Translations under genes and position numbers: made by a program
Origin: an uncultured Schlesneria sp.
GTDB taxonomy: Bacteria; Planctomycetota; Planctomycetia; Planctomycetales; Planctomycetaceae
Direction: 5' to 3'
Assembly (NCBI GenBank): GCA_903858935.1
Contig: CAIOKO010000014.1
Location: 1-43,063, forward strand
DNA: 43,063 nucleotides
In this document: one piece after another, positions 8,090 through 17,200 of the stretch
How the letters are laid out: each line of letters starts with the position of its first letter
Numbering within the stretch: the stretch's first letter is position 1
The notes under the pieces: model-generated
Database searches by the model: none
Seen by the model: the letters and a program-made list of their open reading frames with translations, nothing else
Told to the model about the DNA's origin: nothing

Positions 8090-9376
8090 CTATTTTCGCG
8101 CGATGCAGTACAGATAGCGGTTGGTTCTCAGGAACATTTGCCCGTTTGAAAACGCAGGTGTTGCGTTGCAGGTTCCAGCATCCTCATCGACCGCATTGCG
8201 AGCCACCGATTCGAACTGCGGCTTGGCTGCGTACACGTAAGTTCCGTTTTCGCGAGAGGCGGCAAACAGTCGACCGTTAGCCACGACGACTGAAGAATAT
8301 AATTGCCCCGCTTCGGCCAATCGTTCGCGATAGACCTGTTCGCCGTCAGCGGTTTTTACACAAAAGGCGATTCCACGATCACTGACCCAGTAAAGGTGCT
8401 CCCCAACCAAGACTGGTGATGTGACATACGAGCCGAAATCTTTACGCCAGACCGTATGCGTTTTAGTAACGTCATCTCGACCCCCGACTCGAATGGCAAC
8501 CGCTCCACCTTGTCGCCCACCGATGGCATAGACAATTCCATTTTGCGATACCAGCATTGGTGATATCACACCCTCTTTAATTCCTTCGGCAAACCACAAG
8601 AAGTCGCCGTTGTTGGGGTCGAGTCCCCAAATCTCGTACGGAACGCTAACAACCAGTTCCTGTTTTCCATCGGGCAAATCAACGAGAATCGGGGAACTCC
8701 AGCAACCGCCAAACCCGTCTGCGTCGGTTTTCCAAACTTGTTTACCGGTTTCTTTATCGAGTGCGACCATCGCCTTGGATTCTGCGAAGGCAGGTACGAT
8801 CACCAGGTTTTTGAAAAGAATCACGCTTGTCCCCTGGCCCCAGCCCATCTGTGCTGAACCGGTTCCAACGTTCGTCTGCCAGAGTTGTTTGCCATCCAGA
8901 TCGAATGCCAGAACACCAGCTTTGCCGAAAAAGACGTAAACACGGGTTCCGTCCGTGGCAGGAGTACTGGTCGCGTAACCGTGACTTTGGATTTGGCCTT
9001 GATAGCGGTCTTCGTTCGATGTTCCTTTTACTGGCGACTCCCATATGAGTTTCCCATCGGCTCGATTCAAGCAGACGAGAACTCGTTCAAGTTGATTCAA
9101 TTCACCCGGTGTGGACCTGTTGACGCCGTATCCGCGGTAACAGGTGACAAAGACTCGTTCGCCAAGTGTAATCGGGCTGGACGCACCAGGACCGGGTAGT
9201 TCGATTCGCCATGCCACGTTTTCGGAAGCGGACCACGTTGTTGGATAATCGCGATCATCTGCGACACCTGCCCCGCCCGGGCCTCGAAACTGCGTCCAGT
9301 CAGCTGCCTGCAGCGTTTTGTTTGCAACGCAGACGAGACCAGCGAGGATCAATGAACATAAGACGAGTCGCGACAT
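8090..9376 (-). CDS. Secreted PQQ-type beta-propeller protein
   Basis: The 428-residue product has a Sec signal peptide (MSRLVLCSLILAGLVCVANK, with an AxA-like end at LQAA). It then has repeated propeller blades with the W-x-x-x-x-G-x-x-x-x-S/T-P pattern, for example LDKETGKQVWKTD, GGCWSSPILVD and SYVTSPVLVGEHLYWVSD. This is the PQQ_2/quinoprotein-like fold. Family members are either PQQ-dependent dehydrogenases or scaffold proteins such as BamB. The catalytic Asp-Glu pair and cysteine pair of methanol dehydrogenases are not evident, so a binding or structural role is as likely as an enzyme. I start at ATG 9376 because GAGG lies 5 nt upstream; the frame is open to 9421 without a site. It heads the three-gene minus-strand unit that ends at the Nudix gene. 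Confidence 0.9.
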   Translation of the reverse strand: MSRLVLCSLILAGLVCVANKTLQAADWTQFRGPGGAGVADDRDYPTTWSASENVAWRIELPGPGASSPITLGERVFVTCYRGYGVNRSTPGELNQLERVLVCLNRADGKLIWESPVKGTSNEDRYQGQIQSHGYATSTPATDGTRVYVFFGKAGVLAFDLDGKQLWQTNVGTGSAQMGWGQGTSVILFKNLVIVPAFAESKAMVALDKETGKQVWKTDADGFGGCWSSPILVDLPDGKQELVVSVPYEIWGLDPNNGDFLWFAEGIKEGVISPMLVSQNGIVYAIGGRQGGAVAIRVGGRDDVTKTHTVWRKDFGSYVTSPVLVGEHLYWVSDRGIAFCVKTADGEQVYRERLAEAGQLYSSVVVANGRLFAASRENGTYVYAAKPQFESVARNAVDEDAGTCNATPAFSNGQMFLRTNRYLYCIARK

Positions 9377-9439
9377 GAGAGCCTCGATGTGTAGAGCAAT
9401 CGTGAAAATCGATTTCGACAAATCAAATTCGTTTGAAGA

Positions 9440-9475
9440 AGCCCCCCAACCTTTGGCAGAGAAGGTCAGGGGGCT
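9440..9475 (-). terminator. Hairpin downstream of the glycine-rich protein gene
   Basis: The arms AGCCCCC plus ACCTT (9440-9453) pair with AAGGT plus GGGGGCT (9462-9475), with small bulges. On the minus strand the stem is followed by TTCTTC, a weak T tract. The position, 114 nt past the stop of the 9589 gene and before the propeller gene, fits a terminator separating the two units. Confidence 0.55.
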
Positions 9476-9588
9476 GTTGAATTCGCCCGCTTGCTGAGAT
9501 GTGAGTCTCGATCAAACAGATAAATCAGTTTGGGGTGCCGTAGCGAAGCCCCCTGAAACAATCAGCCTGCGATCGATTTCAATCGACT

Positions 9589-10377
9589 TCATTCTGCTTT
9601 GGGCTGAGGACGCTTTGGACGACCACCAGCTCCGCCGCCACCACCGCCTGGACCACCGCCGCCCGGCCCGCCCCGACCTGGACCACCGCGCAGTTGTGCG
9701 ACGTCGAATTCTTTCCCCTTTAGTTTTGCGAATGTGTCGAGTTGGGCTTTGGTCAGGACTTCGTTGATCTTGGCATCGCGCTCTTTATTGAGCTCGACCA
9801 TTTTTTCGAATCCGCCACCACCACCGCCTCCGCCCGGTTGGAACAGCTCACGGGCCTTCGCACCGTAATCATCGGAAATTGCGGTGATCTTGTCCGTCTG
9901 TTCCTTGGTGATGGTCAGTGCTTTGACCACTTCCGCGTCGGAATAGGCTCCGGTACCCTGGTTTTGCCAGTTGATCTGCTGTAATCGAGTGTATTGATCG
10001 GCAGAGACTGCGGCTTTCAGTTTCGGCAGAAACTTGTCCGTCAGCGTCTTCATGTTCGCCATCATCGTTTCTCGGGCCTTAGTCCGTTCTTCTTGGGTCA
10101 TATCCTGAAAATTCTGACGACCACCGGCGCCCATAGATTCTCGCATCGCAGTACCGTATTCATCGGTGACCACTTTGACCTTGGCAACGCCATCTTCCGT
10201 CAGTGCCAGTTCCTTTTGTACGGCTTCATTGCCGGCAAGCATCAACAGCCCGCCTCCACCGCCAAATCCGCCAAACCCACCGCGACCTCCGCCGCGACCA
10301 CCAGGCCCTTGAGCCTGAACGGTCGTTGCGAATGCGAGACTGGCCACCAAACACAGAATCCACCCATTTGTTCTCAT
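9589..10377 (-). CDS. Secreted glycine-rich protein of the LTxxQ-like planctomycete type
   Basis: The 262-residue product has a clear signal peptide ending at TTVQA. A glycine run (GPGGRGGGRGGFGGFGGGGG) follows, then a helical middle with ELALTEDGVAKV and KALTITKEQTDKI. These resemble the LTxxQ repeats of periplasmic Spy/CpxP-type chaperones. The C-terminus is again rich in Gly, Pro and Arg. The function is unknown, and a periplasmic stress or envelope role is an inference. I chose ATG 10377, preceded by an AAGGA at suitable distance; upstream residues to 10440 read as non-coding. It is the third gene of a minus-strand set after a response regulator and histidine kinase (117 bp gap). Spy/CpxP-like proteins are often targets of such two-component systems, which fits the arrangement. 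Confidence 0.82.
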   Translation of the reverse strand: MRTNGWILCLVASLAFATTVQAQGPGGRGGGRGGFGGFGGGGGLLMLAGNEAVQKELALTEDGVAKVKVVTDEYGTAMRESMGAGGRQNFQDMTQEERTKARETMMANMKTLTDKFLPKLKAAVSADQYTRLQQINWQNQGTGAYSDAEVVKALTITKEQTDKITAISDDYGAKARELFQPGGGGGGGGFEKMVELNKERDAKINEVLTKAQLDTFAKLKGKEFDVAQLRGGPGRGGPGGGGPGGGGGGAGGRPKRPQPKAE

Positions 10378-10494
10378 CGCAATTTTCCTTTTCGGAATTC
10401 TTACGTATTTTCGCGAGGCCGAACGGAACGTGGACGGCAATTAGACTTCTCGCGAACACACTCGTTCAAAAACACAAAACAAACATCTGACCAA

Positions 10495-12141
10495 TCACTT
10501 CAACAACAGTTCTTTGTCAATTTCATTCGATTTTGTTCCCGCCGTAGTGACGGATTCAATTGCGCGAGGTAACCTCACTTCGAGGGTCGTACCGACTCCA
10601 ACTTTACTTGTCGCTACGATAGTGCCCCCATGCGCTTCGACGATTGTTTTACAGATCGATAAGCCCAAACCACTACTTCCTTCGGCTCGCGATCGAGCCT
10701 TGTCTACCTGGTAGAATCGGTCGAAAATTCGAGATAATTGATCGGCGGCGATTCCGACTCCTGTATCAGTCACCGAAAGAATCGCTGTTTCGGCCTCCGT
10801 TCGCGTCGTGACACAAACCCGGCCTCCTTCAATGTTGTAGCGGATGGCGTTTGTCAGCAGATTCGTCACAACTTGTGAAATGCGGTCCCAGTCGCCTCGG
10901 ACATAGCACGAATCTGGATCACATTCGATTCGGATTCGACGTTCGGCGGCAAGCTGATCAACTAGTTCAGCACAGTCTTCCAGCAATGGTTTCAGATCGA
11001 AAAGGTCTTGCTTAAGCGACGGTGTTCCTGAATCGAACCGAGCCAACAAAAGCAATGAATCGATTAGTGATTTCATTCGTTGTGAAGCTCGGCGGCAGGT
11101 CTCGATTGCTCCACGATAATCTTCGTTCGACCTCGGTCGGGAAAGCGCCAATTCGGTATGCGTCGAGATGACAGACAACGGGGTTCGAAGTTCGTGAGAG
11201 GCGTCAGCAGTGAATTGGCTTTGACGCTCGAACGCCGATTGCAAACGATCAAATGTTTGATTGAGAACCGTAGCAAGCTTGCCAAGTTCGCTATCGGTTT
11301 CTTTGACATTGATGCGTTTTGACAGATCTAAAGCAGAAATTGATTCCGCCGTTGCGGTCATCTCAGCGATAGGAAGAATTGCACGTGATGACAACCAACC
11401 TCCGCCTAAGACACCTGCTGCCAGGATGACCAGTCCGGCCCCTGCGAGCAATAATCCTGATCGATGATGGGCAGCCAGATCTTTCTCCAACGATCGACCG
11501 ACGAGAATGTTCATGTCGAACATTCCGGCATGGATCACTTCGCGGTAGGCTTGGTCCCCAGGTCGCGACCTGACAAGTCGAATCGGTAATCCTTCACGTC
11601 CAACGTGCAAGTTGGGGTAACTGATTTCGGGTGCCGAATCAGATTTCTGAAGCAGGTCACCGTTGCCACCCCAGATGACGAAGTAAAGCCGCGATTCTTC
11701 GTCACCGTGAAATAACTGCTGAAATTCTTCTGGAAGTGGTCCCGGGTCAAATCGGTCATATCGTGGAGGTCCGGGGCGACCTGACTGGTCAGACGAGAGT
11801 GCCGCCGGATTTGCTGGGTTGGGTTCGTTTCGAGATGAGTCAGGACGAGAAGTGGTCGCAGCGGTATTCGCATCGGACCGCGCACCTGTATCGGCTTCGG
11901 GGTTAGCTTCGTCGGTACGACGAGGACGCCGGCCACCACCCGGCCGACCACCCGGAGGACGTGGAAGTAATCGACGCAACTGAGACATGACCACGCCCGC
12001 AGTCCGATCCAATTCGGCATCGACCTGTTGAAGCCGCGTCTGCCAGTGAAGGCTATGAACAATCCCTCCAAAGCTGGTGAGTACGATCAACAGCACAATC
12101 GCGTGCCAGACCTGCAATCGCCAGCGGAGTGATTTGAACAT
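10495..12141 (-). CDS. Two-component sensor histidine kinase
   Basis: The 548-residue product has TM1 at about 12-31, an extracytoplasmic region at 32-227 and TM2 at about 228-250. A HAMP linker follows (about 251-303), then a HisKA domain with H316 in ASHELRTPL and a HATPase domain. The ATPase has an N box (NLLTNAIRYN), G1 (DTGVGIA), F box (FDRFYQ) and G2 (GSSGLGLSI). It should autophosphorylate H316 and pass phosphate to the regulator encoded just upstream (106 bp gap). The sensor region has an unusual low-complexity stretch at about 60-135 (RPPGGRPGGGRRPRR and a Ser/Asn/Pro-rich part), reminiscent of the glycine/proline-rich protein encoded next door. The domain layout matches copper/stress-type CusS or QseC-like kinases, but the signal is unknown. 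The ATG at 12141 is preceded by a GAG in suitable position. Confidence 0.96.
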   Translation of the reverse strand: MFKSLRWRLQVWHAIVLLIVLTSFGGIVHSLHWQTRLQQVDAELDRTAGVVMSQLRRLLPRPPGGRPGGGRRPRRTDEANPEADTGARSDANTAATTSRPDSSRNEPNPANPAALSSDQSGRPGPPRYDRFDPGPLPEEFQQLFHGDEESRLYFVIWGGNGDLLQKSDSAPEISYPNLHVGREGLPIRLVRSRPGDQAYREVIHAGMFDMNILVGRSLEKDLAAHHRSGLLLAGAGLVILAAGVLGGGWLSSRAILPIAEMTATAESISALDLSKRINVKETDSELGKLATVLNQTFDRLQSAFERQSQFTADASHELRTPLSVISTHTELALSRPRSNEDYRGAIETCRRASQRMKSLIDSLLLLARFDSGTPSLKQDLFDLKPLLEDCAELVDQLAAERRIRIECDPDSCYVRGDWDRISQVVTNLLTNAIRYNIEGGRVCVTTRTEAETAILSVTDTGVGIAADQLSRIFDRFYQVDKARSRAEGSSGLGLSICKTIVEAHGGTIVATSKVGVGTTLEVRLPRAIESVTTAGTKSNEIDKELLLK

Positions 12142-12247
12142 GTTTTTCTCGGAGCGTTGAATAAGGCGAATTCAGTTTTTGATAAGACAAGAAATTTTGA
12201 GATGAGTTATTCGCCGATGGCGAGTATCTATAACGTATCGGGTCATT

Positions 12248-12904
12248 TCAACTGTCAATGATATAACCCATTCCTCGACGCGTCGTAATCAACTCGCGAC
12301 CAACTTTGCGACGGATATTCGAAACGTAGACATCGACAAGATTTGAGAGTGAGGCATCGTATTCGTCGAATAAATGGTCATAGATTTTCGTCCGTGTTAC
12401 CAGTTCGCCTCGGTGAATCGCCAGGAACTCAAGCAGGCAATATTCCTTGGCTGTCAGCGCGACGGCAGTTCCGTCAACCGAAACGGTTCTTGATGTCATA
12501 TCGATTGTGACGTTGCCGATCTCGATGATCGGCTGAGATTTTCCCGCAGACCGTCGAATCAGGGCTCGCAAGCGGGCAGCTAATTCGGACAGTTCAAACG
12601 GTTTGATCAGATAATCATCAGCACCGGTATCGAGGCCACGGACCCGGTCTTTGACTGTGTCGCGGGCAGTCAACATCAGCACTGGCGTGGTCTTGTTTTG
12701 TCGCCGAAGTTCCGACAGAACCGACCAGCCATCACGTCTGGGCAACATAACATCCAAAAGAATGGCGTCGTAGTCCCAAGTGACACCCTTGAAGAGACCA
12801 TCTTCGCCGTTGTCCGCCGTGTCAACGGAATAGCCCTCTTCACGCAGGTACATTGCGACCGCGCGAATTACGTCTGGTTCATCCTCAACCACCAACACTC
12901 GCAT
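12248..12904 (-). CDS. OmpR/PhoB-family response regulator
   Basis: The 218-residue product has a receiver domain with the acidic pocket EDE (residues 7-9), phospho-acceptor D51 (LLDVMLP), the switch threonine in MLTA, and K101 (LIKPFE). The C-terminal winged-helix DNA-binding domain includes LTAKEYCLLEFL and the recognition region SNLVDVYVSNIRRKV, with RGMGYII at the end. Length and layout are standard. It is the first gene of the minus-strand set with the histidine kinase, so the pair is a cognate two-component system. The downstream secreted LTxxQ-like protein is a likely target or partner. Upstream (12905-13152) is a short non-coding region that should hold the promoter; I did not identify a binding site. 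Confidence 0.97.
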   Translation of the reverse strand: MRVLVVEDEPDVIRAVAMYLREEGYSVDTADNGEDGLFKGVTWDYDAILLDVMLPRRDGWSVLSELRRQNKTTPVLMLTARDTVKDRVRGLDTGADDYLIKPFELSELAARLRALIRRSAGKSQPIIEIGNVTIDMTSRTVSVDGTAVALTAKEYCLLEFLAIHRGELVTRTKIYDHLFDEYDASLSNLVDVYVSNIRRKVGRELITTRRGMGYIIDS

Positions 12905-13080
12905 ACTAATCCACCACCCAGATTCTGATTGCCAATTTCACAGCCGCCTTGTTTGTGCGACCAGAGACGAATCACTGGCAGAATCCTTTTTTTCGCCTTG
13001 TCTTGATGGGAAAAGAAGGATCTGTTTAAAACTGGGTAGTCTACAGCAATAACCTTAAACAGAGATGAAGAGTCAGACAG

Positions 13081-13120
13081 AAAAAAAGACCACTGGCGAG
13101 CAAAAATGCCCGCCAGTGGT
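13081..13120 (-). terminator. Intrinsic terminator after the lipoprotein gene
   Basis: The stem ACCACTGGCG (13089-13098) pairs with CGCCAGTGGT (13111-13120), extended by an inner GC/GC pair. On the minus strand it is followed at once by seven T residues (13087 down to 13081). It lies 33 nt past the stop of the 13153 gene. The CACTGGCG core is shared with the hairpins at 2637-2733. Confidence 0.92.
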
Positions 13121-13152
13121 ATCGAATCTCAAAATAAACAGGTGACGACTCG

Positions 13153-14169
13153 CTAGTCTTCCAGCGGATGCTTTCGACGTGGTGGCGGCACGGCATCTTC
13201 GGTATCACTTTCGTCGGTCTTTGCATCATCTTCGTCATTTGACGTCGCGGGTCGAGGTTTCCACTTCAACCGCCCTGCGGGTGGACTGTCGACGACCTGC
13301 GGTTTGTTCAAATCCAACCGGTCCAGACTCAGATTTGGCTGATTCATCGATGTGGAATTTGTCTGCGAGTTGGACTTTTGTTCCAATAATTGCTGAACCA
13401 TTGATTCAAGTCGACGAATTCGTTCAGCTTCGGCACTTTCCTTCGGGGATTCACTGACGACTTCATGCGAAGCCAGTTGGATCTGATTGACTTTTTCTTC
13501 CTTTTTGGGGCCGGCTAACGATTCTGTTGTTTTTGGATTCGAACCCATTGAAATCGTCGTCGTTCGTCGCAACTTCCCGGCCATCTCGTCGGCTGCCATG
13601 CGATCTGTTTCTTCGATGGAGAGCGGCTTAGCACTTTCGCCCATGACAGGTTTCTTATTGCCATTCAACGGCATGTTTGACAGGTCCGAGAACACCACTG
13701 GCCCAGTCTTCGGCTTCAGGCGAATACGTAGCGCACAGTTGGCGTCTTTGACTCCCCGGCGAACATATGGAACGAAGACACTGTAAGTCGGCCCGAGCGA
13801 CGTTTTCGTGAGATGAACATCCCATGACCCAGCATCAAAGTCGAATTGACGCAATGGTTTAGCCTGCGCTTCGGTGTCTCCCTGGTCATCAAATAAATAA
13901 ATTCGGACATCGCCATCGCACTGGACCGGGGTGGCCGCTTTATTTGAGAGAAACAGAATCTGCCCCGAGAAACCCTTACAGGGATAACCTTCAGGATCTC
14001 GGCCTTCAGCTTGTTGCCAAAGGCACAAGACCTGCACGACGGGATCGGATGCGGACGCTTTGGGGATCTTTTTCTCGAAAGGAACATGAAACGTTGAGCA
14101 CCCGACAAGACTGCACAAAAACATTGCGCAAGTCAGAGGCAGAACGATTCGTTGAACGTGAAACTGCAT
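13153..14169 (-). CDS. Planctomycete lipoprotein downstream of the secretin
   Basis: The 338-residue product has a lipoprotein signal: a hydrophobic stretch and a lipobox LVGC with the cysteine at residue 24. The next 150 residues look like a beta-rich domain (for example VRIYLFDDQGD, SWDVHLTKTSLGPTYSVFVPYV). The remainder is charged and low in hydrophobicity, with a short predicted coiled segment (AERIRRLESMVQQLLEQK) and an acidic C-terminal tail. I do not recognise a family. ATG 14169 is chosen because GGAG lies 6 nt upstream. The earlier in-frame ATG 14181 and TTG 14202 lack a site and would spoil the signal peptide. The secretin gene ends 45 bp upstream on the same strand, so the two are probably one operon, and a role as a secretin-associated outer-membrane lipoprotein (pilotin-like) is a reasonable inference. 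Confidence 0.85.
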   Translation of the reverse strand: MQFHVQRIVLPLTCAMFLCSLVGCSTFHVPFEKKIPKASASDPVVQVLCLWQQAEGRDPEGYPCKGFSGQILFLSNKAATPVQCDGDVRIYLFDDQGDTEAQAKPLRQFDFDAGSWDVHLTKTSLGPTYSVFVPYVRRGVKDANCALRIRLKPKTGPVVFSDLSNMPLNGNKKPVMGESAKPLSIEETDRMAADEMAGKLRRTTTISMGSNPKTTESLAGPKKEEKVNQIQLASHEVVSESPKESAEAERIRRLESMVQQLLEQKSNSQTNSTSMNQPNLSLDRLDLNKPQVVDSPPAGRLKWKPRPATSNDEDDAKTDESDTEDAVPPPRRKHPLED

Positions 14170-14214
14170 TTCAAACTCCATCCGAAATTGTTGCGAAGGC
14201 AACTCGATAATTTC

Positions 14215-17200
14215 TCAGTTTGATCGTCCGACAGTACGTTTCTGAAAAAGGCCTCGTTTTTTGGGAGCTTCGGGTTTAACAAAACTTGCCTTTGAGACGC
14301 CTGTTTCCGAATCATCCATTTCCGTTGCCTGCATACGCGATGCGTTTATGCGAGTCACATTTGGATCGGGTAACGGTGGCGGCGGAGGCACACTTGGAGC
14401 CTGTCCTTCGGGTGATGGAGGAATAACAGAAGGGGCTGGCGGAAGTGCTGAAGGAGATCGTGGTGGAACCGTGCCAGGTAGCTCTTGCGGTACTTTCTGA
14501 ATCGATGGCAATCCGTTCATCGAAGGTACGGGAGGAAGTGCGGGTTGAACCCATGGAATATGTTCTTCCTCGATCATTTCATCGGCAGCGGGAAGTGCCC
14601 GCAATGGTCCATGAGCTTCCTCGGCTTCACTTTCGATGAAGTGAATTCGACCCATTTCAATATCCTTCAGGCACTCTTCCTCGTCAGGACCGTTAATGAT
14701 CCGCGGTGTCAGGAAAATCAGTAATTCTGTACGAATGGATGATCGAGAATCGTAGCGAAACAAGCTGCCGAGAAGCGGAAGATCACCAAGTAACGGCGCT
14801 TTGCGAGTGAAAGACTCGTCGCGTGAACTGATCATTCCACCGATCACGATCGTACTATTTGATGGTACGAGGACTGTTGATCGAACGTTGCTAAGGTCGG
14901 TAATCCGCTGACCGACGGCAACACCTCGTGAATCCGTCGTTACCGTAACTGTTTCCTGGCTTAACTGGCTGCGGTACGCATACATTTGGATCACGATGTT
15001 GCCGTCATCATTAATTCGAGGCGTCACTTGCATGCCAATTCCGGTCTCGCGTTGCGTCAGAATGGGCGACAGGACGCCGGTCGTGGCGTTGGTGTTGAAG
15101 GCTGTCACGGTGGGAATTGTCTGTCCGACGAAAACTTCGGCGAGTTGACTATCTAACGCTCGAATTTGTGGTCGGCTCAGAATCGTAAGTTTTCGATTGG
15201 CAGCCAAGGCACGCAGCAGGACGTTGACGGCGTCCGATCCAGCGGAAAGGACAAGGCCACCATATCCAAGCTGGTTGTTGACCCGTCCCAGAGAAAAATT
15301 GCTCAGCCCCTGGCCGGCGACGGCTCCTGGAGAGATAGCGAGGTTATTTCCGAGTGGAAGCCCAGCATTGTTGAAGTTGAATCCTGGTGATCCCGTTTGT
15401 GCCAAAATGTGTTGAGTTGTCGTCTGCAACCCAGTGACAGCGGTCGTGGTCTCGGTCAGAATGACAGGGGGGTCGAGAACGCTACGGTTAAAGAAGATCG
15501 GATTTTGAAGTCCGAGTTCGATCCCGAATTCGTCATTATTATTGAGTTGTACTTCGACGATCAACGCTTGAATGACAACCTGTTTCGGTACCGAATCAAG
15601 CTTCTGGATCATCGCGAGAATGTCGGGATAATACCGAGGTGTCGAACTGACCAGGAGGCTGTTCGAAATCGTATCGGGAATGACGATCACTTCGCGTTCA
15701 AGTTGTTCGACGTTGCTCGTAAGGTTTGGATCGAGCTGAGTCAGGTCACGTTGTTGCTGAAAGAATGTCGTTACCGCTTGAGCGATCTGTGTCGCTGGAG
15801 TGTTATTCAAACGGACCACCATATTTTTCCGCGAACGTAGATCGCTTTCATCAAGCCGTAACATGATCGCTTCGACAACTCGCAATGCGTCACCGCTTCC
15901 GACGGCAATCACGCTGTTTGTGCGGGTGTCGACCGAAAACTTCAGTGGTACAAGGCTGCTGCTGGCGTCGTCAGCATTGGCAAGCTGGATTCCCAACAGA
16001 GGACGTTGCTGATTACCGCCTGCGCCTTGCCCTTGAGTCTGACCGTTGAACAGCGCATTCAGTTGCTGAACCATCTGGTTGGCGTCGGCATGTTCAAGCG
16101 TAAAAACCTTGATTTCAGAGACGGTGTTTGTGGGACGGTCGAGATTTGTGATCAAAGCCTCGATGAGATCCATACTCTTTTCTGAAGCCGTCACGATCAA
16201 TGAGTTTGAGTGTGCTTCAGGGGTGACGCGGATATCGGAAAGGACCCCAGACTGTAGTTCCCGCGAGTTATTTCCCTTATCGATCGAGAGGAACTGTAAA
16301 ACTTGCGACTTCACACTTTTAAATTGCTCTTCAACCTGACCGCCACCAAGTCCCTGTTGTTGCCCCTGTCCTCCGCCGCCGGATGACGAAGGAGGAGACA
16401 GCACGGATTGAATGGCCGAATTAATAACAGCGGCCAGTTCGGTAGCAACGGCATTTTTCAAGGCGAAAATTCGGACCTGGCTGATCGATTCGGACCCTTC
16501 ACGATCTAATCGGCGAATCAGAGTCTGGATCTCTTCCAGATCGCGTGCCCGAGCCCGCACGATCAATGAGTTTGATCGAGAATCGGCAATCACCAGTATT
16601 TTTGCACCCAGTGATTTTCGATCTTTATAAAACTCGGTGAGCAGCGTCTCGACTTCCGAGGCAATGGCGGATTTCAGGCTAAAAACCTGAAACTCAGTTT
16701 CAGGATCGACCGGCTGATCAAGTTCTTCAGCAAGGCCAAGAATATTCTCCAGATCGGCACCGGGGGCAACGATCAGCAGAGAGTTAGGCTTGGTGACCGG
16801 AATGATTGCCACGCTTTCGCGCGGTTGCGTCGCCTTCCCAGGAAATTTTGTCAATTTCTCATAAACAGACGTCAGCAACTCGGCCAATGATTCGGAATCG
16901 ACATTCTTCAAATGCAATAATTCAACTCTTGGGGCCGTTGCAACGGCGAGTTGTTCGATCTGCTTGATCACCTGCTCAACCTGAGCGACGTCCTTTTCAT
17001 TTCCGACAATGACCATCACGTTCAGATCTTCGATGACCTGGATGTTGACTTCACCCTTGAAGTTTCCCAGTGCTCCGCCGAACGCACCATCTGCGCCATT
17101 TGACGATGTTGAAGGTAATTGATCATCTTTAGTCTCAGCCTGAGCGAGCCGAGATTTGACGTCGGTTCCTCGAGCGGCTCGGATCCGGTCGATCTCGGCA

